Shown: one piece after another, positions 41,477-50,673 of the stretch
How the letters are laid out: every line of letters starts with the position of its first letter
Numbering within the stretch: position 1 is the stretch's first letter
Assembly: GCA_003153435.1 (NCBI GenBank)
Contig: PLYR01000125.1
Coordinates: 1 to 64,000, forward strand
Direction: 5' to 3'
DNA from: Bacteroidota bacterium
Lineage (GTDB): Bacteria > Bacteroidota > Bacteroidia > Palsa-965
Length of the DNA: 64,000 bases
Program-made: the position numbers and the translations under genes
Notes under the pieces: model-generated
The model's input: only the letters and a program-made list of their open reading frames with translations
Told to the model about the DNA's origin: nothing
Databases searched by the model: none

Positions 41477-43030
41477 TTATTTAGGACTCATCACAATAAA
41501 AGGGATTATCATTTCCTCAAGCGAAATCCCTCCATGCTGAAACGTATTTCTGTAATAGCTTACATAGTAATTGAAATTATTAGGATAAGCAAAAAACTTA
41601 TCCTCTTTGATGAAAATAAAAGCGGAACTTACGTGTTGTTTAGGCAGATAAGCTTCCTCGGGTTTCCTGACCTCAAAGACATCCCTCTTTACATAATCCA
41701 GACTTTTCCCTTGTTTGTAACGGAGATTTGTATTTACATTTTTATCTCCTACCACTTTGGAAGGCTCGGTCACCTTAATGGTTCCGTGGTCGGTGGTAAT
41801 AATGAGTTTTGCTTTTTTTTCGGCAATCTGCCGGATAATATCATGCAGGGGAGAATGCTCAAACCAGGATACGGTAATGGAACGGTAGGCAGCTTCATCA
41901 TCAGCCAGCTCTCGGATCACTTCCATTTCAGTACGTGCATGCGATAGCATATCCACAAAGTTATAGACGATAACGTTTAATTTATTTCCCAAGAGGTTAT
42001 TAAAGTTCTCACTAAGTTTCTTTCCGGCTGCATGGTTGGTTATCTTATTATAACTGTGTTTAATATCTTTGCCCAGTCTCTTGAGGTTGGCAGCCAGGAA
42101 CACATCTTCAAACATGTTTTTGCCACCTTCTTCCTCATCATTTTTCCACTGATTCGGAAACATTTTTTCAATCTCTGAAGGCAATAATCCTGCAAAAATG
42201 GCATTTCGGGCATATTGCGTGGCCGTCGGAAGGATACTAAAGAAGAGATCTTCTGTGTCTGTTTTGAAATAAGTGTGAAGGATTGGCTGAAGCATTTTCC
42301 ACTGGTCATATCGCAGGTTATCTATAAGAATTAGGAAAACAGGGCCTTCTTGCTCAAGTTGGGGAATAACTTTATTTTTAAGCAATGTATGAGAAAGTGT
42401 TGGAGGATTTTTCTCCTTTCCGTTGAGCCAGCTGATGTAGTTATTTTCGACAAATTTTCCGAATTGGGCATTTGCTTCCCTTTTCTGCATCTGCAGGACT
42501 TCTGACATGCTCTGATCAGAAGATTTCTGGAGTTCAAGTTCCCAATAGACCAGTTTTTTATAAACCTCCACCCATTCAGTATGAGATAGGCGATCGCTCA
42601 TAGTCATGCCGATGCTTCTGAACTCCTGTTGATAACCAGAAGTGGTTTTTTCGCTGACAAGGCGCTTGTTATCAAGTATTTTCTTAAGTGAAAGTAAGAT
42701 CTGATTCGGGTTAACAGGCTTAATCAGATAATCCGAAATTTTCGAACCAATAGCATCTTCCATAATCCGCTCTTCTTCGCTCTTTGTGATCATGACCACA
42801 GGAAGGTCATTTTTAAGACCTTTTATTCGCGAGAGTGTTTCCAGGCCTGAAAGGCCAGGCATGTTTTCATCCAGAAAAACAATGTCGAAATTGTTTTTCT
42901 TTATTAGATCAAGGGCCCCGTCACCGCTTATGGCTGTCTGAACATCATAACCTTTTTCCTTGAGGAACAACACATGTGGCTTCAAAAGCTCTATTTCGTC
43001 ATCCGCCCAAAGAATTTGTATCTTTTCCAT
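41477..43030 (-). CDS. porX: PorX-type response regulator with PglZ/alkaline-phosphatase-like effector domain
   Basis: 517 aa; receiver domain ILWADDEIELLKPHVLFLKEKGYDVQTAISGDGALDLI...VFLDENMPGLSGLETL; PglZ part FLILIDNLRYDQWKMLQPIL ... IITTDHGTIKV. Confidence 0.93.
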   Translation of the reverse strand: MEKIQILWADDEIELLKPHVLFLKEKGYDVQTAISGDGALDLIKKNNFDIVFLDENMPGLSGLETLSRIKGLKNDLPVVMITKSEEERIMEDAIGSKISDYLIKPVNPNQILLSLKKILDNKRLVSEKTTSGYQQEFRSIGMTMSDRLSHTEWVEVYKKLVYWELELQKSSDQSMSEVLQMQKREANAQFGKFVENNYISWLNGKEKNPPTLSHTLLKNKVIPQLEQEGPVFLILIDNLRYDQWKMLQPILHTYFKTDTEDLFFSILPTATQYARNAIFAGLLPSEIEKMFPNQWKNDEEEGGKNMFEDVFLAANLKRLGKDIKHSYNKITNHAAGKKLSENFNNLLGNKLNVIVYNFVDMLSHARTEMEVIRELADDEAAYRSITVSWFEHSPLHDIIRQIAEKKAKLIITTDHGTIKVTEPSKVVGDKNVNTNLRYKQGKSLDYVKRDVFEVRKPEEAYLPKQHVSSAFIFIKEDKFFAYPNNFNYYVSYYRNTFQHGGISLEEMIIPFIVMSPK

Positions 43031-43125
43031 AGTATAATTTTAATTGGTAATAAAGGTAAGATAATCACTGCTAACCTGTAACCTAAACGTCCATATTCCT
43101 TTAATATTGCTTATTGATTAAAGAC

Positions 43126-43133
43126 TAACTTTG
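43126..43133 (+). promoter_or_regulatory. Candidate -7 box (TAACTTTG) upstream of the small ORF/HD operon
   Basis: TAnnTTTG match 34 nt before ATG 43168; TTG at 43107-43109 with a 16-nt gap. Confidence 0.45.
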
Positions 43134-43167
43134 CCACACCTGATTTTCAGGATAATTTGAAAAATAA

Positions 43168-43359
43168 ATGACAACGAAGCCTGACATCCTAAAGCAAAAA
43201 ATTGGCAGTTTATTGAGTCGTATTGACAACTCCGAATTTCTTGATGGCCTACACCTCCTGCTGAAAGAGCAACTGGAACAGGAGAAAAGAGAGCTGCTTC
43301 ATCAGGAAAACATGAAAAAAGTGCTCAAAAGAAAGGGACAAACTACACGAAATAAGTAA
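43168..43359 (+). CDS. Small helical protein (63 aa), antitoxin-like appearance
   Basis: MTTKPDILKQKIGSLLSRIDNSEFLDGLHLLLKEQLEQEKRELLHQENMKKVLKRKGQTTRNK; 9 nt upstream of the HD gene ATG. Confidence 0.55.
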   Translation: MTTKPDILKQKIGSLLSRIDNSEFLDGLHLLLKEQLEQEKRELLHQENMKKVLKRKGQTTRNK

Positions 43360-43368
43360 ATTGTGCCC

Positions 43369-44622
43369 ATGAATCCCGCAGTCCTCAAACGAAAAATATT
43401 CAATGATCCAATCTATGGATTCATCACAGTTCCGGATGAATTGACCTTTGCATTGTTAAATCACCCCTGGTTCCAGCGCTTACGAAGGATCAAGCAACTA
43501 GGACTCACAAACCTGGTTTACCCGGGGGCCCTTCATACCCGTTTTCACCATGCCTTGGGTGCCATGCATCTGATGACAGAAGCAATAGATTCCCTTCGCA
43601 TGAAAGGCCATCAGATATCGGAAGAAGAGGCACAGGGGGCAACCATTGCAATTCTACTTCATGATATCGGGCATGGACCTTTTTCACATGCCCTTGAACA
43701 TAGTTTAGTAAGCCACGTCTCACATGAAGAAATTTCAGAGCTCTTCATGGCCCAGCTGAATATTGAGTTTAAAGGAAGACTAAGCCTGGCTATCCGTATT
43801 TTTAGAAACGAATACAAGAAAAAATTTCTCCATCAGCTCTTGAGCAGTCAGCTCGATGTAGACAGGCTTGATTATCTAAAAAGAGATAGTTTTTTTACTG
43901 GCGTTTCTGAAGGCATTGTCAGCTCCGACCGGATTATAAAAATGATGAATGTCATAGACGATGAGCTGGTTGTGGAGCTAAAAGGCATTTATTCAGTAGA
44001 AAAATTTATCATAGCTAGAAGGCTGATGTATTGGCAGGTTTATTTGCATAAAGCCGTGCTGAGTGCTGAAAATTTACTCGTGAACATATTAAAGAGAGCG
44101 AAAGAACTTTCGGCTAAGGAACATGAAGAACTTTTTTGCACACCAGCCTTGCGTAGGTTCCTGTTTGGAAAAATCAATCGCAAATCCTTTATTGATGACA
44201 CTTCCCTACTTGGCATTTTTGCTGAACTCGATGATAACGATGTTATGACCTCTATAAAGGTATGGACGAAGCATTCGGATAAAGTACTTTCTCGGCTTTG
44301 TACCAACCTCGTCAACCGAAACCTCTATTGTATAGAGCTTCAGAAAAAGCCATTTCCCAAGAAACAAATCGATGAACTTCGGAAAAAGATACAAGACCGA
44401 TATAAGCTCGATGCGAAAGAAGCAGATTATTTTGTCTTCTCTGCAAATGTTTCGAATGACACGTACAGACCTGATAAGATCCGGATTAAAATCTTATCTA
44501 AAAATGGCTTCGTACAGGACATTTCTGACGCTTCAGACCAATTGGGTATAGATATGATTTCAAGGACAGTACGCAAGTTTTTTCTCTGTTATCCCAAAGA
44601 ATTCAGGGATAAAAAAGAATGA
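43369..44622 (+). CDS. HD domain (dGTPase/YdhJ-like) phosphohydrolase
   Basis: WFQRLRRIKQLGLTNLVYPGALHTRFHHALGAMHL, LLHDIGHGPFSHALEHS, QLDVDRLDYLKRDSFFTGVSEG; ATG 43369 preferred over GTG 43363. Confidence 0.92.
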   Translation: MNPAVLKRKIFNDPIYGFITVPDELTFALLNHPWFQRLRRIKQLGLTNLVYPGALHTRFHHALGAMHLMTEAIDSLRMKGHQISEEEAQGATIAILLHDIGHGPFSHALEHSLVSHVSHEEISELFMAQLNIEFKGRLSLAIRIFRNEYKKKFLHQLLSSQLDVDRLDYLKRDSFFTGVSEGIVSSDRIIKMMNVIDDELVVELKGIYSVEKFIIARRLMYWQVYLHKAVLSAENLLVNILKRAKELSAKEHEELFCTPALRRFLFGKINRKSFIDDTSLLGIFAELDDNDVMTSIKVWTKHSDKVLSRLCTNLVNRNLYCIELQKKPFPKKQIDELRKKIQDRYKLDAKEADYFVFSANVSNDTYRPDKIRIKILSKNGFVQDISDASDQLGIDMISRTVRKFFLCYPKEFRDKKE

Positions 44623-44734
44623 ATAACCTGTTGAACAATCTTTAGCCCTTATTTTCACTCCCTCCTCTGATATAAATCATTAATTTGGTTAATTTTGACA
44701 TCATTGAAATAATCAGCCAATCAGACATCTGTAG

Positions 44735-46156
44735 ATGGACAAACAACATACCTTAAAATCGCCAGTTACATTATCCGGAGTTGGACTTCATACCGGCAAA
44801 TTCACCACTATCACTTTTAAACCTGCTCCTGAAAATCATGGATTTAAATTCCAGCGAGTTGATTTGGAAGGCAAACCGGTTATTGATGCTGATGTTGACA
44901 ATGTAGTTGATACTTCCAGAGGAACAAGTCTCGAACAAAATGGAGCCCGAGTGAGCACAACCGAACATGCGCTAGGCGCATTGGTCGGGCTAGATCTCGA
45001 TAATATTCTTATTGAATTGGATGGGCCTGAAGTGCCCATCATGGATGGAAGCTCCTGGCCATTTATCCAGGCCCTTGAAAAAGCTGGAAAGATTGAACAA
45101 GAAGCTATTCGGGAGTATTATATACTCAAAGAGAACCTCACCTATGAAGACCCTGTTAAAAAGGTAGAAATGCTGGCAGTCCCCCAGGATGAATACCGGA
45201 TAACAGTAATGGTTGATTACAATTCCGACCTTCTAGGAACTCAGCATGCAAGTATGTATAATATCCGAGAGTTCAAAGACCAGATTTCAAGGTGCAGAAC
45301 GTTTGTTTTCCTGCATGAACTGGAAGCGCTTCTTAAGCATAACCTTATAAAAGGCGGCGATCTGAACAATGCGATTGTCATGGTTGACAAACCGATTTCC
45401 GATGAAACCCTCACTCACCTCCGAAAGGTTTTTAACAATCAAACCGTAGAAGTGAAAGGGCGTGGAGTATTGAACAATACTCAGCTTCACTTCTATAATG
45501 AACCTGCCAGACATAAGCTACTTGACATCGTTGGAGATCTTGCACTTATTGGTGTTCCTCTGAAGGCACACATCCTTGCAGCACGCCCGGGTCATGCCGG
45601 CAATGTGTCTTTCGCTAAAAAAATTAAAGAACTGATCAAGAAGGAGCGCTCTAAAAAGACCACCTTTTATTATGATCTGAACAAAGAACCCTTGTATAAT
45701 ATTCATGATATTATGCGGGTTCTACCTCACCGCCAGCCTTTCCTCCTCATCGACAAAATAATGGAGCTTACGCCCGAGTCTGTAGTCGGAGTGAAAAACG
45801 TAACGATGAACGAAGATTTTTTCAAAGGGCACTTTCCAGGAAACCCTGTTATGCCAGGTGTTCTGCTGATTGAAGCTATGGCCCAGACAGGAGGAATCCT
45901 TGTCCTATCCACCGTACCAGATCCAGAAAATTATCTTACTTTCTTCATGAAAATTGACAATGTCAAATTCAAACAAAAAGTATTACCTGGCGATACTGTG
46001 GTCTTTAATCTGAAGTTGCTTAGCCCTATCCGTAGAGGAATTTGCCATATGTCGGGAACAGCATATGTCAATGGCAAACCAGTGATGGAAGCCGAGATGA
46101 TGGCCCAGATAGTAAAAGTTAAAAACATTACCAAACCAGTACCTGTTACCGCTTAA
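44735..46156 (+). CDS. lpxC/fabZ: Bifunctional UDP-3-O-acyl-N-acetylglucosamine deacetylase / 3-hydroxyacyl-ACP dehydratase (LpxC-FabZ fusion)
   Basis: 473 aa; LpxC: TLKSPVTLSGVGLHTGKFTTITFKPAPENHGFKFQRVD, VSTTEHALGALVGL; FabZ: IMRVLPHRQPFLLIDKIMEL, GHFPGNPVMPGVLLIEAMAQTGGIL. Confidence 0.97.
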   Translation: MDKQHTLKSPVTLSGVGLHTGKFTTITFKPAPENHGFKFQRVDLEGKPVIDADVDNVVDTSRGTSLEQNGARVSTTEHALGALVGLDLDNILIELDGPEVPIMDGSSWPFIQALEKAGKIEQEAIREYYILKENLTYEDPVKKVEMLAVPQDEYRITVMVDYNSDLLGTQHASMYNIREFKDQISRCRTFVFLHELEALLKHNLIKGGDLNNAIVMVDKPISDETLTHLRKVFNNQTVEVKGRGVLNNTQLHFYNEPARHKLLDIVGDLALIGVPLKAHILAARPGHAGNVSFAKKIKELIKKERSKKTTFYYDLNKEPLYNIHDIMRVLPHRQPFLLIDKIMELTPESVVGVKNVTMNEDFFKGHFPGNPVMPGVLLIEAMAQTGGILVLSTVPDPENYLTFFMKIDNVKFKQKVLPGDTVVFNLKLLSPIRRGICHMSGTAYVNGKPVMEAEMMAQIVKVKNITKPVPVTA

Positions 46157-46159
46157 ACT

Positions 46160-46936
46160 ATGTCAAACCCTTCCGCCTATATTCACCCCGATGCAAAAAT
46201 CGGCCAGAACGTTGTCATTGAACCCTTTGCTTATATTGCCAAAGATGTAGTCATTGGGGATGGCTGTTGGATCGGGCCACACAGTTGTATTATGGATGGA
46301 GCCCGGATCGGCAAAAACTGTAAAATATTTCCCGGCGCGGTGGTTTCCGGTATTCCTCAGGATCTCAAATTTAACGGAGAAAAGACCGTCACCGAGATTG
46401 GTGATAATACCATTATCAGGGAATGTGTAACAGTAAACCGGGGTACAGAAGACAGGCACAAAACAGTTGTTGGCAAGAATTGCCTGCTCATGGCTTACGT
46501 GCATATTGCCCATGACTGTATCCTGGGAAACAATGTGATCCTTGCTAACAGTGTAAACCTAGCCGGTCATGTGACAATTGAAGATTTCGCAATTCTGGAA
46601 GGCTACGTAGGCGTTTCACAATTTGTATCGATAGGCGCTCATGCTTTTGTTTCCGGTCAGACAGGGGTTCGGAAAAACGTCCCTCCATTTACCAAGGCTG
46701 CCCGTGAACCCTTGCAATATGTGGGTGTGAACTCCGTTGGCCTACGAAGAAGGGGCTTTTCCAACGAATCCATTCTTCAAATCGAAGACATCTACAGAAC
46801 CTTGTATGTAAAAGGTCTGAACGTGACTAATGGCACTGCCGTCATTGAACAGGAAGCTCCTGCATCTGTCGAAAAAGAGCAGATTCTCAGATTCATTCGA
46901 AACTCGACTAATGGCATCATGAGGGGCCTTTCCTGA
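46160..46936 (+). CDS. lpxA: Acyl-ACP--UDP-N-acetylglucosamine O-acyltransferase
   Basis: 258 aa; IHPDAKIGQNVVIEPFAYIAKDVVIGDGCWIGPHSCIMDGARIGKNCKIFPGAVVSGIPQDLKFNGE hexapeptide repeats. Confidence 0.96.
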   Translation: MSNPSAYIHPDAKIGQNVVIEPFAYIAKDVVIGDGCWIGPHSCIMDGARIGKNCKIFPGAVVSGIPQDLKFNGEKTVTEIGDNTIIRECVTVNRGTEDRHKTVVGKNCLLMAYVHIAHDCILGNNVILANSVNLAGHVTIEDFAILEGYVGVSQFVSIGAHAFVSGQTGVRKNVPPFTKAAREPLQYVGVNSVGLRRRGFSNESILQIEDIYRTLYVKGLNVTNGTAVIEQEAPASVEKEQILRFIRNSTNGIMRGLS

Positions 46937-46974
46937 ACCTATAACCATAAAGGCTTACTCTTAGCGATCTGTTT

Positions 46975-47607
46975 ATGACCATCCACTTAACCAATGTTGG
47001 GAAAAAATTTAATCGAGATCGCATCTTCGGAAGGTTAAATCATACTTTTCAATCCGATAATCATACCGTTATATTGGGCTCTAATGGTTCAGGAAAATCC
47101 ACCTTGTTACAGATTATTGCTGGCAATGTCTCACCCAGTGAAGGTGAGCTCCGGTATTCCAGGAATGGCCAGACTATTTCTACAGAAAAACTATTCAATA
47201 GCCTGAGTTTTGCCTCCCCTTATATGGAGTTGCTGGAGGAGCTGACTCTTTCCGAGCATATTGCGTTTCATGGAGGCCTTAAGCCCTTTAGAAATGGCTT
47301 GGATGTCAAAGCCGTTGCAGAGCAATCCGGCCTTGCTACCTCTTTACGAAAGCAGATCCGGTTCTTTTCTTCCGGTATGAAACAGCGGCTTCGTCTTGCT
47401 TTGGCGATTCTCAGCGACACTCCGTTACTCCTTCTAGATGAACCCTGCAGTAACTTGGATCAGAAAACAGTACTCTGGTACCAGGACCTAATAAAGAATA
47501 ACAGTGAAGACCGCCTTATCCTCGTATGTTCTAATCAGCAGGAAATGGAGTACCCTTTCTGCAAGGAACGCATTCAAATGGAAAATTTCAGTCACTTATC
47601 CCCCTGA
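46975..47607 (+). CDS. ABC transporter ATP-binding protein with no adjacent permease
   Basis: 210 aa; LGSNGSGKSTLLQIIAGNVSPSEGE, FFSSGMKQRLRLALAILSDTPLLLLDEPCSNLD. Confidence 0.9.
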   Translation: MTIHLTNVGKKFNRDRIFGRLNHTFQSDNHTVILGSNGSGKSTLLQIIAGNVSPSEGELRYSRNGQTISTEKLFNSLSFASPYMELLEELTLSEHIAFHGGLKPFRNGLDVKAVAEQSGLATSLRKQIRFFSSGMKQRLRLALAILSDTPLLLLDEPCSNLDQKTVLWYQDLIKNNSEDRLILVCSNQQEMEYPFCKERIQMENFSHLSP

Positions 47608-47622
47608 AAAGCTGAATTTTCT

Positions 47623-47651
47623 TTGTTTTTTGGCTATAAGCCCTATCTTTG
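47623..47651 (+). promoter_or_regulatory. Consensus Bacteroidota promoter (TTG-N18-TATCTTTG) for efp
   Basis: TTG 47623-47625, 18-nt spacer, TATCTTTG 47644-47651; ATG at 47728. Confidence 0.65.
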
Positions 47652-47727
47652 CATTCCTAAATTCGGCTCATTGAATAGGGCCCAAACTTCTCGTTTTAAC
47701 TCTAATAATTAAAAATAATCGAATCCT

Positions 47728-48288
47728 ATGGCAGATACCGGAGATATTAGCATTGGCTCAGTTATCCGTTTTAACGGAGAGCTTTGCAAAATAGAAGAAT
47801 ACCAGCACAGAACTCCAGGTAACCTCAGGGCTTTTTACCAGGCAAAAATGCGGAACCTTAAGTCTGGCAAACTGGTTGAAAACCGTTTCCGTTCTGGTGA
47901 ACTGGTAGAAATTGTACGTGTTGATTATAAAGTACTCCAATACATCTATCCTGAAGGAGACTTCATTGTTGTGATGGACAATGAAAGCTTTGAGCAGCTT
48001 TACATCCCGGCAGCAATGCTCGGGAACAGTATGAGTTTCCTGAAAGAAGGAATGGAAGTGAAAATTTCGTTTGAAGGTGACACCCCAATTCTTGCAGAAG
48101 CGCCTGTGTTTGTGGAACTTGAAATTACATATTGCGAACCTGGCATGAAGGGTGATACTGCAACAAATACACTCAAACCAGCTACCATGGAAACCGGAGC
48201 TATTGTAAACGTTCCGCTGTTTGTTAACCAGGGTGAAAAAGTTAAGATTGATACACGTACCAATACCTACGTAGAGCGGGTTAAATAA
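47728..48288 (+). CDS. efp: Elongation factor P
   Basis: 186 aa; VIRFNGELCKIEEYQHRTPGNLRAFYQAKMRNLKSGKLVENRFRSGE. Confidence 0.97.
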   Translation: MADTGDISIGSVIRFNGELCKIEEYQHRTPGNLRAFYQAKMRNLKSGKLVENRFRSGELVEIVRVDYKVLQYIYPEGDFIVVMDNESFEQLYIPAAMLGNSMSFLKEGMEVKISFEGDTPILAEAPVFVELEITYCEPGMKGDTATNTLKPATMETGAIVNVPLFVNQGEKVKIDTRTNTYVERVK

Positions 48289-48293
48289 GACCT

Positions 48294-48332
48294 CCTGAAT
48301 AACCTACTCAGGTAGGTTATTCAGGTTTTTTT
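48294..48332 (+). terminator. Strong intrinsic terminator after efp
   Basis: Perfect 14-bp stem CCTGAATAACCTAC / GTAGGTTATTCAGG, loop TCAG, followed by TTTTTTT. Confidence 0.93.
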
Positions 48333-48391
48333 CGCCATTATTCTGGCTTTCGTTATCACTCCAGTCTCCGCTTTTCACACAACCATAATCC

Positions 48392-49321
48392 ATGAAAATT
48401 CCTCCACATAAACTGGAAATAATTGCCCAGCTGCTCCATGCGGAATTTATAGGAGAGGCCGATCACCTTATCACTGGAATTAACGAAATACATATTGTAG
48501 AGGCCGGGGACCTTGTGTTCGTGGACCATCCTAAGTATTACGAAAAAGCACTCCATTCTAAAGCTAGTACGATATTGATCAACAAGCTAGTGGATTGCCC
48601 TCCCGGAAAAACACTCATCATCAGTGAGGACCCATTCCGGGATTATAATAAGCTTATTAAACATTTTAGCCCCACTGCCTATAGCACTCACGGTCGGTCT
48701 CTCAAACCAAAGGTTGGTGAGGGAACAGTGGTTATGCCTGGAGTTTATTTAGGGCAAAACGTAACAGTTGGTAAGGACTGTTTACTGTTTCCGAATGTGG
48801 TCATTTATGACAACTGCATCATTGGTGACAGGGTTGTAATTCATGCAAACACAGTAATAGGGTCGGATGCATTTTATTATAAAAAGAGAAAAGATCTGCT
48901 CGACAAGCTCATTTCATGTGGTCGGGTAGTTATTCACGATACTGTAGAAATTGGTTCCTGCTGTACGATTGACAGGGGCGTTTCAGGGGATACAATCATC
49001 GGTGAAGGCACCAAAATAGATAATCAAGTGCAGATCGGGCATGACACTGTAATTGGCAAAATGTGTCTTTTTGCTTCTGGTGTTGGGATAGCCGGTGTTT
49101 GTGTTATTGAAGATGAGGTCACACTTTGGGGACAAGTTGGTGTCAAAAGTGATATTAGACTGGGTAAAGGATGTGTCGTGCTTGCTCAATCAGGAGTGGG
49201 AGATGATATCCCCCCGGGCAAAACTTGGTTCGGAAGCCCAGCAGGTGAGGCCTCAGAGAAAATGAAAGAACTGTTTCTGGTGCGGAGGATTCCCGACATT
49301 CTGGAAAAACTCAACAAATAA
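48392..49321 (+). CDS. lpxD: UDP-3-O-acylglucosamine N-acyltransferase (LpxD-like)
   Basis: 309 aa; hexapeptide repeats with IDRGVSGDTIIGEGTKIDNQVQIGHDTVIGKMCLFASGVGIAG. Confidence 0.85.
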   Translation: MKIPPHKLEIIAQLLHAEFIGEADHLITGINEIHIVEAGDLVFVDHPKYYEKALHSKASTILINKLVDCPPGKTLIISEDPFRDYNKLIKHFSPTAYSTHGRSLKPKVGEGTVVMPGVYLGQNVTVGKDCLLFPNVVIYDNCIIGDRVVIHANTVIGSDAFYYKKRKDLLDKLISCGRVVIHDTVEIGSCCTIDRGVSGDTIIGEGTKIDNQVQIGHDTVIGKMCLFASGVGIAGVCVIEDEVTLWGQVGVKSDIRLGKGCVVLAQSGVGDDIPPGKTWFGSPAGEASEKMKELFLVRRIPDILEKLNK

Positions 49322-49440
49322 TCTTATTTTAATCCCCTTTCTTTCCGATGCTTCCATAAATACTGGGGGCAATTTTAATCTTTTAATAAGCAATGAATTC
49401 TTCAAATTGCTTAACTTTGAGCTAAGTTCAATATCCGGCA

Positions 49441-50673
49441 ATGGCAGACGAAACGACAGGAAAATCGGGGATCTCGAGACCAAAGATCAAGGATATTAAA
49501 TTAAACTCCATTCTGGAGGTTACAAAGGCAATCAACCATAATTTTCCCACCGAAAAGCTTCTGGAAATTTTTGAAACCGTACTAAAAGTGCAGCTAAATA
49601 TTGGAAAGCTGGTACTTTTCAGCTACGATTCCGGATGGAAATGTCTTCTCAAATATGGTGTTGAAGATGAAATGGCAAACATTAATGTAAACCTGGAGTT
49701 TGGGCATATCAAGGAGATTAGCACAATTGACTATACATCTGCTGCTTCAAACCACACATTTGAAATTGTGATTCCTGTTTATCACAAATCCAGCCCCCTT
49801 GCCTATGTTTTGATAGGAGATTTGAACGAGGATAAACTCGAAGTGAGTGCTGCTATCAAGCATCTTCCATTTGTTCAGACTCTTGCGAATATTATTGTGG
49901 TTGCAATTGAGAATAAAAAACTGGCCAAGGATAATATCCGTCAGGCAGCTATGAGAAAGGAATTGGAGCTTGCCTCTGAAATGCAGAACATGTTGTTTCC
50001 AAGCTCTCTACCTAATAATAGCCACCTCCAGATTAGCGCTTATTATCTGCCTCACCAACAGGTTGGAGGAGATTATTATGATTTCATACAACTGGATGAG
50101 AATGAAATTGCTTTTTGTATGGCCGATGTGTCTGGAAAAGGAGTCCCTGCCGCTTTGTTGATGTCGAACTTCCAGGCAAACCTCCGAATCTTGTTAAATC
50201 ATATCTCTTCCCTGAGTGACCTTGTAAAGGAACTCAATAACAAAGTAATGCAGAATGCAAAAGGGGAAAAGTTCATCACCCTCTTTATCGCAAGGTATAA
50301 TATTGTCACGAGGATCCTGACTTATATCAATGCTGGCCATAATCCGCCTCTACTTGCCAACAACAATAGCATTTCTATGTTGCGCGTAGGATGTACTGGA
50401 CTTGGCATGTTCGATGAATTAAATAAGGTCAAAGAAGGCATAGTAAGCATTGATCCGGGATCTATACTACTCTGCTATACCGACGGAGTGGTTGAAATTG
50501 AAAATGAAAAGGAAGAAGAATTCGGGATCCAGAGCCTTAAGAATACACTCAAACGAAACTTTGGGTCAGATATGGAAAATCTCAACAAGGAAATTATTTC
50601 GGAAGTCATTGAATACAAAGGCAACATGCCTTATGTAGATGATATAGCACTATTCAGCTGTAGGATATTCTGA
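49441..50673 (+). CDS. PP2C/SpoIIE-type serine phosphatase with N-terminal GAF-like domain
   Basis: 410 aa; ELASEMQNMLFPSSLPNNSHLQISAYYLPHQQVGGDYYDFIQL, FCMADVSGKGVPAALLMSNFQA, YINAGHNPPLL, LLCYTDGVVEIENEK. Confidence 0.93.
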   Translation: MADETTGKSGISRPKIKDIKLNSILEVTKAINHNFPTEKLLEIFETVLKVQLNIGKLVLFSYDSGWKCLLKYGVEDEMANINVNLEFGHIKEISTIDYTSAASNHTFEIVIPVYHKSSPLAYVLIGDLNEDKLEVSAAIKHLPFVQTLANIIVVAIENKKLAKDNIRQAAMRKELELASEMQNMLFPSSLPNNSHLQISAYYLPHQQVGGDYYDFIQLDENEIAFCMADVSGKGVPAALLMSNFQANLRILLNHISSLSDLVKELNNKVMQNAKGEKFITLFIARYNIVTRILTYINAGHNPPLLANNNSISMLRVGCTGLGMFDELNKVKEGIVSIDPGSILLCYTDGVVEIENEKEEEFGIQSLKNTLKRNFGSDMENLNKEIISEVIEYKGNMPYVDDIALFSCRIF

